Under the pieces are notes generated by a model. That model ran no database searches and was not told where the DNA came from. It saw only the letters and a list, made by a program, of their open reading frames with translations. Both the position numbers and the translations under genes were made by a program. A stretch of DNA of 64,000 bases, from contig NW_023998465.1 of assembly GCF_014805625.2 (NCBI RefSeq), positions 969,538 through 1,033,537 on the forward strand, in the 5' to 3' direction. Source of the stretch: Glossina fuscipes (taxonomy: Eukaryota > Arthropoda > Insecta > Diptera > Glossinidae). Positions 38,984 to 50,065 of the stretch are shown piece after piece. The first letter of the stretch is position 1. Each line of letters starts with the position of its first letter.

Positions 38984-39151
38984 ACAAGCAGAATGGAAGT
39001 TAGGTAGAAAATCTATGCATGCAAAATAAACTTCAGCAAAAATCTCTATGTGTAAAAATGCGCAGAATGTGTAGCACCGTTAGGGTAAACAAAACAAGCA
39101 GAATGGAACTTAGGTAGGAAATCTATGCATGCAAAACAAACTTCAGCAAGA
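38984..39151. repeat. Spaced direct repeat, 110-bp offset
   Basis: ACAAGCAGAATGGAA followed by TTAGGTAG and CTATGCATGCAAAA occurs at 38984 and 39094, each extending for about 60 bases. It continues the repetitive domain beginning at 38.2 kb. Confidence 0.75.
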
Positions 39152-39469
39152 ATTACAACCATTTGGTTGCGACTAAGTTTATTTTCAAAGCAGACCTCAC
39201 CTTTGGTAAGTGCATTTATTTTCTTAATTGCTGATATCTAATTGCTCCAATACAATAAAAGGTAAAAAACTTAAATTTTGAACGTTACACAAATGATGTT
39301 TACATACATGAATGACTACAAGGTGTTGCTACGATCAGCCTCTTTATAACTGGCCGTCCTCCATACGTAAAGGCATATATTTTAGCTGAATTTAGCTGTA
39401 GAAGAATATTTAACAGTATATATATATGTTATAAATTAAAAACATCCCAGGTATCGAATTAATACGCAT

Positions 39470-40350
39470 AATCTTCATTGCAACGCCTTTTTAAAGAAGT
39501 GTTGTCATCTCCGTCGTCTTTCATGCTGCCCGATAATATTTTGTTTTCAGTTTCGTCTGCTTTAATACGTTGCAATTCCCATTTGATAATAACTTCAGCT
39601 AAATCCGTAGCTAGTTTTTATGATGGAGACCAAACAAAGGAAACCAAAGCGTTGCGTATAATTGACTAAATGGGTAACTAATTGGTGACGTACAGGGAAA
39701 TACACCTCGTTGCAGATATAAATCAAACTTTATAGTAAAAAATGCCAACAAACCGCTATGATTAAGAAGAAATTTGGAAAAGTTACTGCACGGAATGACG
39801 CTCTTCAACAATTATCTTCTTCGTCCAGTGTGTAAGCATAGTCCTGCCATCCTCCATACGTAAAGGCAAAGCCAGAGTTAGAATATCTAGAGCTTGCCTT
39901 ACAACGTGGCGAACTTCTAAGGCGTGATCCTTTAACAGTGAACGAAAAACTTGTAGTATGGCGACGAAGACTCTATCATAAGTTTCTTTTCAATTTGTAA
40001 AAACAGTTGACATAGATTTTCAATGTATTTGGGTGTAGCGGCAGTAATTCGATGAAACATTTCAGTAAAGCAGACTACCTTTTGTTCATATTCGTCTCCT
40101 TTAATGGCAGAGAAAAAATTTCTATCTTACTTGCAATTCTTTATCGAGATCTCCAACATTTTTTGGCAATGTTGCAAAGTTGTGGTACCGCGTGAACAGT
40201 CACTGCCGGTTTAATTCCGAGCTAAGCCTACACGTCAGTTCCTTATATTGTACGTAAGTCGACACCGCCCAAGGGCGCCACAGTATTGGTTACTCGCGGA
40301 GGGCCTTCTAAGCGCTTCATGGACAGCATTTCTATTTCCCATGGACTAAC
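39470..40350 (-). pseudogene. Nipped-A / TRRAP fragment, broken
   Basis: Minus-strand pieces match the TRRAP HEAT-repeat region: AIKGDEYEQKVVCFTEMFHR (about 40109-40050), HALEVRHVVRQALDIL and MEDGRTMLTHWTKKIIVEE (39972-39790), then LATDLAEVIIKWELQRIKAD (39617-39555). TRRAP/Nipped-A is a giant pseudokinase scaffold of the SAGA and Tip60 complexes. Its intact protein is near 3800 residues; only about 200 remain here. Several hundred family residues are missing at the join near 39970 (after ESSSPY). The sequence from 39790 to 39620 has stops and shifts. It is a dead duplicate or a relic. A possible further piece, WEIEMLSMKRLEG, lies at 40350-40298. Confidence 0.8.
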
Positions 40351-42984
40351 TAAAAAAATAATGGAAACAAAGATTTGTGCAAACTTATTAATGAATCAAG
40401 AACGGAAATGAATGAATGTTGCTACAAACTTTAATGCAAAGTTACAGTTCAAACATTGAAAGTATGTAACGTCCAAACCAATTTTCAGGGATACTGATTA
40501 GATATGTCTTGAAAACTGCTGAAGCCCATTAAAAAACCTAACATCATAATTGAATCCCTTTCTACTCACCGCCAAAGGCGTTAACTTTTTTATAACATAC
40601 TTTGTATATTGTACTTTTCACCAGTAGCATACATACACTATACGCTTAATAGTAACAATAAATGGAACCAATCTGCCATGTCCACACAAAGTTACAAATG
40701 ATTAAATTATATATAATTTAATCATAATTTATAAATGATTAAATTGATATAATTTTGCACTTTTTTGAGGTATTATGCCCATGTATGGCATGACACACTA
40801 CCGCCACTCATCCTTCTTCAACCGCACTGACGGTATTTCAAGTAACAACTTAGCACAAGTAGTCTTTCCAATCGTTCTTGATGTTATCAAAAATGAAGAT
40901 GCGTCTTTCCTAATAAACGTCATTTGAAAGTTATAAACTTATCTTTGACACATATATACATTATAACTTTAATTATCCAAGGGCTCCCAATATAGGTTTT
41001 AGACACTCTTATAAATTAATAAATAAATCCGATCTTAACATTTACTTCCGAATTAAGTGAGCCCCGCCATTGAGGAATTGTCTAATGTAGCCTAACGCCC
41101 AAGAACTTGGGTAACATCATTGACCGAACACTATGCCTTATATAGAGCCCCACTTGGTGAATTGCTTTTACCAAGGGATATTTTCAAAAAAAATGGTGAG
41201 AGCAGTAACAATGAGACAAAGAATTTTGAATTTATATTTTTGACATTTCAATACTAGAGTTACTTGCACCAAATCTAGAGAAGACAAGATTTGTGAATAG
41301 TTGCATTAGAGCAGATATATATATAGTTAATATGCAAGTTCGCTCATTTACTTCTCCTTTAATTTGCCAGAATTCGAAGTTCGCTCATTTATTTCCGCGC
41401 GCAAATCAGCCCTAAAAGTTTAATACTTGTTATATCTAATATTATACCTCCAAAGAGACGTCATAGTAACCAATTTTTGTGCGTACTATGTGGGCTTTTA
41501 ATTTAGTGTTAAAATCGGCAAAAATTAGCCAAGTCAAAAGAAAACATATGAAATTGTTCACAAATCAAATGTAGACACAAAGGTAGACACTAAATTGACA
41601 ATAGAGATGCTTTCAAAAATGTATATTAACTCTTAAAAACTCTTCAGTTTTATTATATAAGCTTACATTTTAACTTACATTAATAATTTCTTCTATTGTT
41701 AAAACTTTCTGCTGCTTTATATAGTAACCGAAAACTTCCAACACGTCCGCATGAAGCTTTTTACTCAAACCACCTGTAAGATTATTTGTAAAAAGTTAAT
41801 TAAAATAACATATAAATTAATAAGCAATATGTACTCACCATTGTTATGTTTTTCCAGGCGCATAATCGAGAGAATATTAATAAAATCACCAAATCCTAAT
41901 AAAGTGTCTACCTACCATTCGTGAGCCTACCTACCATTTATTCGGGATTAAAAAGTCATAGAATCGAGTCAAACTGACAAATTGTCATATTACATATTTA
42001 CTATGTTAGTTTTCTGTTCTTTTTAAATATAATTTTAACAATATATTTTATTTCGCTTTCGAGAGCTTTCGAGCCCACGACGTCCGCCGCGCCTACCACG
42101 ACGTCTAGGGGCAATAGGGTCCTGGGTGATGCCTCGACGAGCATCGGCAAACCAGGAAATTACAACGATGACAGAAATAATAATGAACTGTTATGTTGAC
42201 AGAACAATCAACGTAATAGCCAGAATTGCTAGACGGACTAAATATAAGGAAGATGCACAGTATCGCCAAAAAGGAAACACAAACTGTAGGCCTAACAATA
42301 ATATATTTTATTATTAGTGTAAGCACTTACATACTTTATTGGCATAAACATTTACTTGTATTTGAACTAATATTAATGATTAGTAACGTAAGCATTATTT
42401 GTAATTATATTTTAGTATACAAGATATATTGTAAAAATCAATCACTGTTATCATGACTAATATTTATTATAAAACCAATAGACAGGTCTCTCAAAATGAG
42501 TAAAATCAACCCTTTCATATTATTCTGGAAAAGAATACTTATTTCGAAGTTAATACTGGAAAAGAATAGTTATTTCGAGCTCAATACTGGTATGTGCCTG
42601 AGAACAACCAAAATACAATTTTGTAATAAAAGCAAAGAAGAGCTAAGAAAAATTCTACCGCAACATTTTTATTTTGTTTTTGTTTATATTTGACACGTTT
42701 GCATGACCTTTTTTACAAGATGCACCTATAGCATAATTCTCTGATTAAACAAATTTTCCTTATCTTATACAAAAGCCAAATAAAACGAAAATTTAACAAA
42801 TATCAATTTATTTATTTATTTTACTTGGACATTAATGAATTTGAATTATCTTATTTTTCCCTCCATCCTTTTGGGCGTTACAAACGTTTTGACAATATAA
42901 ATATATCCCTTATCCTTCGGTGATAAGAACAATTTCTCTTATGGTGAATTTTTACCATTTGTGATTTGTGATTCACGAATATGT
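40351..42984. other. AT-rich spacer, no supported gene
   Basis: Near 42060-42180 (minus) one frame reads a hydrophobic run followed by an Arg/Gly-rich tail (RRRGRRGGRRGLESSRKRN) before a stop. It has an upstream stop and no recognised family. No other gene is visible. Confidence 0.35.
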
Positions 42985-43255
42985 TTGTCCGTATGTATAT
43001 AACACCCAGAAGGCCTTGTTGTAGACGAACCTTTTATTATATTGATCAATTCAGACCCGTTTTCGGAACCATTTTCTGAATCGATCTAAGTATGTCTACC
43101 CGTCTTGATTTTCTTGTGTTCAAGCTACAATTTTTGAGATTTTTGATAAAATTTGGTACACTGACGTGTTTTGAGCTAACGATGAACGCAAATCAGAATG
43201 ATTGTGATCGAACGACTTTTTCGACAAATTCTCATACAACAATACATTTAATTAT
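42985..43255 (+). repeat. Interspersed repeat family R1, copy 5
   Basis: It contains TAACACCCAGAAGG, TTTTATTATATTGATCAATTC, TGTCTACCCGTCTTG, TGTTCAAGCTACAA and TTTGGTACACTGACG in the same order as copy 1. It ends where LINE sequence begins at 43256. Confidence 0.55.
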
Positions 43256-43712
43256 GCGCTGTTCAATCCGCCCAGAGTCGTTTGCAAGAACCTAAATGAC
43301 GTCTACCACTTATTCTCGTTATCGGACTCTTTAAAGTCCATTAAAGCAACATTGCTTAATACGCGCGATTTACCTATGTCGTATTTAAACTAGCTTTTAT
43401 CCTTAAAAAGTCGTTACGTTTCGAAAGTGAATAATTGTCAATTTATTATCGGTTGCCAGACTTATGCATGTTTGCGATGGCTTAGGGGTTCATTTGCAAT
43501 TTGGTCCTGTACCGGTTGTAAGTGTGCTCCTATGCTGATAGTGTACATGCTTTTTTTTTCTTCTTATTTGTTTTATTATGCTTATACTCAATTTTATTGT
43601 TAATTAATATTAGTTTTGCATTAAGAGCCTATTGAACTCGACTGTTATTTGTTTAGTTGAGTTTCTAGTATAAGTGGAATAAAATAAATAAATAAATAAA
43701 CACAAAAGTCGA
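43256..43712 (+). mobile_element. LINE 3'-end fragment (same family as copies A-C)
   Basis: It matches the 3' end of copies A and C (GTTTGCAAGAACCTAAATGA, GTCCATTAAAGCAACATTGC, CATGTTTGCGATGGCTTAGG) and finishes with a clean (TAAA)n tail at about 43682-43710. It is 5'-truncated, typical of incomplete reverse transcription. Confidence 0.85.
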
Positions 43713-43837
43713 TAAATGGATAACTTTAGGGACGCTGTGTGGTATTTAATAATAGGGTATACCCCACTTTAGCATTCCTACTTGTCATTTATAAAACTTT
43801 AAAGGGATAATGAGAAAAATAATGATATTAATTTCAG

Positions 43838-44275
43838 ACTAGACCAGATTTTGGGAGAGCAAGGCTCCAAATCAAAAGACGCTTACGCTTCTAAAATAAG
43901 TTTAGCTTCGAGAGTCGTCAAAGTCGAGAGACAGGTAACAATTCCATAATGTTTTGATTTTCTAGAGGCAAAATCAACTACTGATGTTTTCATGTGTATG
44001 TATACATATATATATATTAGTGGCCGGTATAGAAGAAAAATTGGACCTATACATAAAAACATATATGGATGATCGCCAATGGTTTCAAGTTCTTTCTTTT
44101 AATTCTCAGGTTTCAAAACATTCCCTCAGCCTATACAAGGCCAGTATGATCCTATAAACAATTGGCAAAACTGTAATACAAGATTGGGCGGTAAATCTAA
44201 AGAGACAATCGACACGTCGAAATCTTCGGCTTCGTATAGCTCATGGGAAGTCGATGAATTTATAATGGTTAGTAT
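43838..44275 (+). other. Two possible exons of an unrecognised gene
   Basis: An AATTTCAG acceptor precedes an open frame, LDQILGEQGSKSKDAYASKI, ending CAG|GTAACA (about 43838-43935). A second acceptor, AATTCTCAG, precedes FKTFPQPIQGQYDPINNWQ and onward to ATAATG|GTTAGT (about 44111-44265). The two open frames do not join in phase without a stop, so either the model is wrong or the gene is broken. No family was recognised. Confidence 0.3.
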
Positions 44276-46339
44276 ATGTTTACAAATAATAACGAAGGAT
44301 TCGTACTCTTCAAAATTTACAATTTTAAAGCCACTAACACACTAAATTGCTTCAGAATCTTGCTTGATTTAGAACCATATACAATAATTAAACACTTCTA
44401 TGTATGCGTACACACAGTACTTGTATTGCATGTTCAAAATTATGAACTTAATAGCACCTTCATATATCGGTGATAGGAAACGTATTAAGGTATATAATAT
44501 TTATTATTATTACCAATTGATTCTTCACATACTTACGATGTTTACAATGTTCACAAACATGCGGTTCTTTTCTTTCACAAAAACGTATTTATTTACTCAT
44601 TATTTTTATATTTGCTAATTAAATTTACAATGTATGGATTATGTCGGCTTATCCTTCTGACACTAGGATTGTCTGACGTATTGCTACTCGTATGTATTTG
44701 TTCTTTCAATTATTAGATTCATACGTGTTAAAAGGGGAACAGAAAATTGATTATTAACTGAGAATTTTTAATAAATGTTAGTACCGACCGATTGTATTAA
44801 GTGTAAGAACCACGGACAATGTTGACGTAGACAGAGATACGTGATAGTGCTGGGACGACACTGGCACAGTTCAAGAAGTTAAACTGTATTTTGGATCCAT
44901 TGTAGCATATTTACCTACCTGCCATCCTGACGACCAAATAATATTAAAAGAAGTTTAAAAAAAAGGAGTGTAGGAATTAACAGCGCAATTGTACTTGCTT
45001 CTTTCCAATCAATCAATACGCAACGAAATAACGCGTTTTATGTATATTTGTTTTTTGTGATTAGGTTATTATTAGTATACAATATTTAATATAATTACAC
45101 ACATTATTTAAAGAGTTTACAAGATTAAATATTTAAATTTTATGCATTCAACGAACAAAAGTCAATGCACGTTTAGAGTGAACTCAGGTAAATCTTAAAT
45201 TCTTCTTCTTGGCAAGAGAGATTTAAAAAAAAAATTGTGACTACACTTTTAATTAGCAAACAAAGCAAGCATAAACCGCCATAGAGTTTTATCCAGATTT
45301 CTTTATCGTTAAGAGAACCTCCCTTCTCAGATTTACCTTTTTTTTCTTTGACGCTCCTCTTTGAGTTCAGGGAATATCTTTTCACAGGCGAAAGATAGAA
45401 ACTGTTCACGAGGAAGGAAATTTTTTTCCTTTTTTTCTGAAAACGTCAGCTATCTCCACCCTCTCAGGTGAATTCTGCTCAATACTTTACAATCCCCGGC
45501 TCGATTTGAATAATACGTAAGCAGTATCAGAATTTTACTGCGTTCAACGTCCCCATCAGGATCTTCGCTACACCCTATAATGACAAGCGCGAATAAGGAG
45601 CTTTGACTGTATTTTATATTTTCAAGTTTTTTTGATAGTTAATTGAAGCGCTCATAATTGCATTTTGAAATTTTATTATTTTCGTTGTTTAATTTGAAGT
45701 AATTTTCTGTCGAAGCCCACCAGACACGTTTAGAATCTTGTTGTGATGTTGCTCCATCATACCAATTGTCAATTTTGGTTTAACCAAGTTTAATATGGTT
45801 TTGAGCAGGGCTATGTAAGCATCATATTGGTGCTTTCCTCATTGTCGGTAGCTTCTGCATATTCCGATGTTTTCTTTTTATGAAGCTTGCCTACACCATC
45901 GTGATTAATTCGCATTAATATTGTAGTTGCTTTACTTTATTGACCGCACTCGTGCTTTTCTGGATTGACGTTGTTGTCCTCTGTACTTTTTTTAATTACT
46001 TTTGGTCAGTTTCCCTTTTTGCCATTTTTGACTTGCTCTTTTCTACATGCTATTGCGTAGAAGAATTTAGTTTAGATTGTGCCGGTTATTGCACGCTTTT
46101 AGCTGAATAATAATTTGATTTCAGGCCATTGTTTTGTATATTTCTTAAACAGTCTTCAACACTTTGAAAAAATAGCGGAATTGACATCGAAAGCACATCC
46201 TCCACACAAAACCAAAGCCGAAAATTTAAAGAATGAAATGTGAAAAATTCAATTTATAAACTAAAACGACAGCGAATGTTTTCGAATATTTAAGATTGCT
46301 TTGACTGTATTTGTTCAACAAATTATATTTATTATAAAT
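44276..46339. other. Spacer, no gene seen
   Basis: No conserved coding segment. Short frames near 44400-44700 and 45170-45410 show no family signature. Confidence 0.35.
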
Positions 46340-46419
46340 ATCAAATAATATCAAAATACGAAAAACAATGTATTACAATTCGTTTTTTTAATAATAATAT
46401 TGCGGCGGTGAAAAGCACG

Positions 46420-46960
46420 TAATGCTCCACATTGGATTCCTCAATGTCACTACCTTTCAGATGTTTATTCAGTATAGCGAAAATCTGCGAGTTCAGTCCT
46501 TGAAAGCGTCTTATACGGTTTACCATACGTTTAAGTTTCTGCATAATTTTAATATAAATTAGGTATAAATAATTTAGTAAGTATAGAAAATTAATATAAC
46601 TATTAAAAGACTAACACTTACAATCCGTTTGACATCTTTATCTCATCGGCACGCTGCACTCTTAAGATGTGATAGCAAAAGTCCAAAGCTTCAAAACGCC
46701 TTTGTGATGCACATAAAGCTATTAAAAGTTTGCTATTTTATTTTCAATATTTTGTGCTATTGATTACTATCACTGTTCTCTCGATTAGCAGGTAACGGTA
46801 TTTGGAAAGCATTCATTACTGACTTATCTTTATGTTCATCCTTCATATCTCTTTGTAGCACTTGAGGCCTTGCTCCTTTTCTAGGTGGTTCAGTTTATAA
46901 AATTGCATCTATCCAAGAATTGCCTTCAGCCACACGAATTAAAATCTCAAAACTTGTGAA
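46420..46960 (-). pseudogene. Unrecognised gene remnant, minus strand
   Basis: Three coding-like pieces follow each other in transcription order. The first, after TTCACAAG (46953), is FEILIRVAEGNSWIDAIL, a stop, then PPRKGARPQVLQRDMKDEHK. The second is LIALCASQRRFEALDFCYHI (about 46735-46640), ending at a GTAAGT donor. After a 70-90-bp gap with an ATTATGCAG acceptor comes KLKRMVNRIRRFQGLNSQIF (46541 down). The second and third pieces join in phase only in a frame with a TGA. Loose resemblance of the second piece to the C-terminal region of WDHD1/Ctf4 is not enough for a name. Confidence 0.4.
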
Positions 46961-47189
46961 GAAAAAGAATTTTAAATATATTCCTCATTTATTCAAACTG
47001 TCAAATTAACCATGGAATGTACTTAATACTGCTTGTAAGCAGTTTTAGAAGCAATTTTAGGCTCCTCATCTTCGGCTTGAATTGAACACGCAACATTTGG
47101 ACCCATATCTATATTACTTCTAATTACTTTTGATTTTTTTTTTGTTGAGTTGAGATGTCCAGATAACAAACTGTCGTAATTTTGGTCAT

Positions 47190-49457
47190 AAATATAAATA
47201 TATAAAACGCAACAAAACAAAGAGCGGCCATAATCGGAAAATGGGCAACACGTTCACTGGCTTAAAATTGAAAGGAGACCTTGGTCGATTCGGCAAAACC
47301 AATTTTAGTGGCATATACGCCATTTATATGCTGACTGATGAAAATGTTATATACGGCTGTGAGTAGGGTAACATGTTATTATCGGAAGGGGGTTTAATAA
47401 AATTTGAAATAACACGCAAAGGTCGTAAGCCATGCCTTACAAAACCTATCGTAAGAATAAGTATGGAAAGTGGTGAAGTGACTACAGTGGGTATGGACGG
47501 TTATGTGCGTGTCTGGTTTTGGGAAACAATTGATACGACCGATCCTCCAGATGAAGATCGATTTGTAGAAATTGAACCAATATATGAGTTTTATGTAGGA
47601 CAATGCAAAAAATCAAATTATTCGACAATGAAGATTTTGGGTGTTACATGATGGTATGTATGAGTCAATGCAACTGACGGTCGTATAGCTAAAATCAAAG
47701 TTTAATTCCTGAAATGATTTTCGTCTTTATCATAGCTTTTGGTATTGTGAATTCAATCTTAGAGAAGTACAAAACCCATATTATAAACCATATTCTTGCC
47801 ATGACGGCAACATTGCTGCTGCTCAAGTTAGCTCTATCTTACCCCTTCTTGTTACTTTAGACGAAGATAGTAAGATTTCCGTGTATGATTTTGAAGCTAA
47901 AATGTTGCTACTGCAAAAGGAGTTTGATAAAGCGGGCACTGATCTCGTATGGTTGAATGGCCGAATATCGTTATCGGGTATGGACTTGGTTGCAAATTTT
48001 GAAGATGATGTTATATGTCAAATATATGTCGACTTGAAAGCCCAGTCGGCGCCCACTATACATCTAACGCGAGCTATTAAGGCTCGTACTGCAGCTGTCA
48101 CGAAAATGACAGTAAATCCTCGAAATTCGTTGCTGGTAACGGGAGCGGCCGATCGTACAATATTCAATTGAATAGGCTTGAGAAATTGAAAAAAGCAAAT
48201 CCAGGTTTACAAATTGATATGGAACAATCATTAGGTATACTCTTAATATTCTCAAGCCGAATGAGATCATTTCATACAAACTATAACTTTTACTAGCCGA
48301 TTCCGAGCCAGACGAGGAAGAAGAGCCACTCTATACACCTGCCGTTCCTAATCCAATTTTATGGTTACGTTATAAAGGACCGCTACACTATATGGGTCTC
48401 TATGGGCGGATATGATGCCGGCTACATTTATGAATTGCAGCCAGGTGTTAAAGAGCCAGTACATTCTACCATTATAAAGGACGGCGACGACTGCGAAATT
48501 CATTCGTATCTTGATGTGTAGGTTTTCGAAGATTTACACTTCATTTATAAATCAAATATTATGAGTTAAACATTGTTTGCAGAGGAGAGATTCTGATATT
48601 GGTTTTAGTCAATGCAAACTTCGCCTTAATCAAATCAATCCAACCGATTTTACCGATATGCGAAATTATCTTTGTTTTAACATGTTTGATCCCTTAAATG
48701 GCACTATCCCGTCGATACTAAGTAGTTGTGACGGTAAAAGTTTGATTTCGGTCGGTTATGATAGCAATATTTTCATTTATTCATGGTTTGGACCGGATAT
48801 ACGGCAAATTGCGCGAAGAAGTAACGCTTTTACAATGCCATTGATAATTCCATCTGCCACAGACATTATCGATCCGAATTATCCATCGCTAGAACAGCAG
48901 AAAATCTACGCAGAAACTACAAGAGGAAGCAGCCGCAACGCCTGAACGTAATATTTTAGCGGAAATTGCAAGACTCCAAGAAAAATTCATTAAAGAGAAT
49001 CTACGAATTGAGCACAAATACATGCTACTGGATGACCGAATTACAAAACAAATACAGGATGAACAACAATTCGAATTGGATGATGTACGAGACGATCTAG
49101 CCTATGACTTGGAAATGGCTGAGGTCGGCAAGCAAAGAGTTTATGATCATTTTATAAAGAATTTGGATCACATATCAATTAAAATAACAAGTTTTGGGTG
49201 ACTATTAATTGCTCTGGCTCCTGAAAAATTATGATTTGCATCAGTGTCTCTATACCGTCGTACATTTTCTAGACTTACTGGAAGCGGTTTTAAATTATAA
49301 ACTTTTGTTCTCAATTATTGACTGCACATATAAACTTTTCCTGTATTGAACAATCTTTTATACACAGTTCTAGTGCTCAAATGTATACTTTTCGCATCGA
49401 ACATTTGGATAAGAATTTCGAAGCAATTAAAACGCATGTTGCGGACTTTTTGCATTT
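47190..49457 (+). pseudogene. CFAP44 (WDR52-type) gene, 5' part, broken
   Basis: The WD-repeat half of CFAP44, an axonemal tether protein of motile cilia and sperm flagella. It reads TFTGLKLKGDLGRFGKT, then CE-stop-GNMLLSEGGLIK (family EWGNMLLWEGGLIK), then DGYVRVWFWETIDT. Later come GAADRTIF, GYDAGYIYELQPG and SVGYDSNIFIYSW, and finally the coiled-coil start RLQEKF..DLAYDLEMAEVGKQRVYDHF. Introns fit at 47654-47735, 48235-48296 and about 48516-48582. Disablements: TAG at 47364-47366; a lost base in the A-run 47607-47612; frame changes near 48170 and 48376; and a 2-base loss near 48914. The N-terminal WD repeats are not found upstream. The 3' end is cut by LINE copy C. Confidence 0.85.
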
Positions 49458-50065
49458 ATTTATTTATTTTAAATCCACTTTCACATCAAACTCAACTAAA
49501 CAAATAACAGTCGAGTTCAATTGGCACTTAAAGCAAAACTTATATTAAATTAATAATAAAACTTAGTATAAGTACAATAAAACAAATAAGAAGGAAAAAA
49601 AAGAAAAAGAAAAAAGCATGTACACAATCAGCATAGAGCCACATTTACAGCCGGTACAGGACCAAATGGCAAATGAACCCCTAAGCTATCGCAAACATGC
49701 ACAAGTCCGGCAACCGATCATAATTAATAATAATTCATTTTCGAATCGTAACGAATTTTTAAGGATAAAAGCCAGTTTAAGTACGACATAGATAAACCAC
49801 GCGTATTAAGCAATGTTGCTTTAATGGACTTTAAAGAGTCCGATAACGAGAATAAGTGATAGACGTCATTTAGGTTCTTGCAAACTACTCTGAGTGGATT
49901 AAACAGCTCATAATTATATTTACACTGACTAAGCTTAATTAAGATAAAGTGCTTAGAGAAGCTTTTAGGGACATTAAAGCTTATTTCACCAAGTAATAAA
50001 GGCGAGTCAATAGCACCATTTATTACTTTGATTATAAAGGAAACGCTAAGAACAAACCTACGTTT

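Noticed and set aside
42060..42330. Arg/Gly-rich protein C-terminus on the minus strand
   Set aside because: Short, with an upstream stop, no family match and no splice context.
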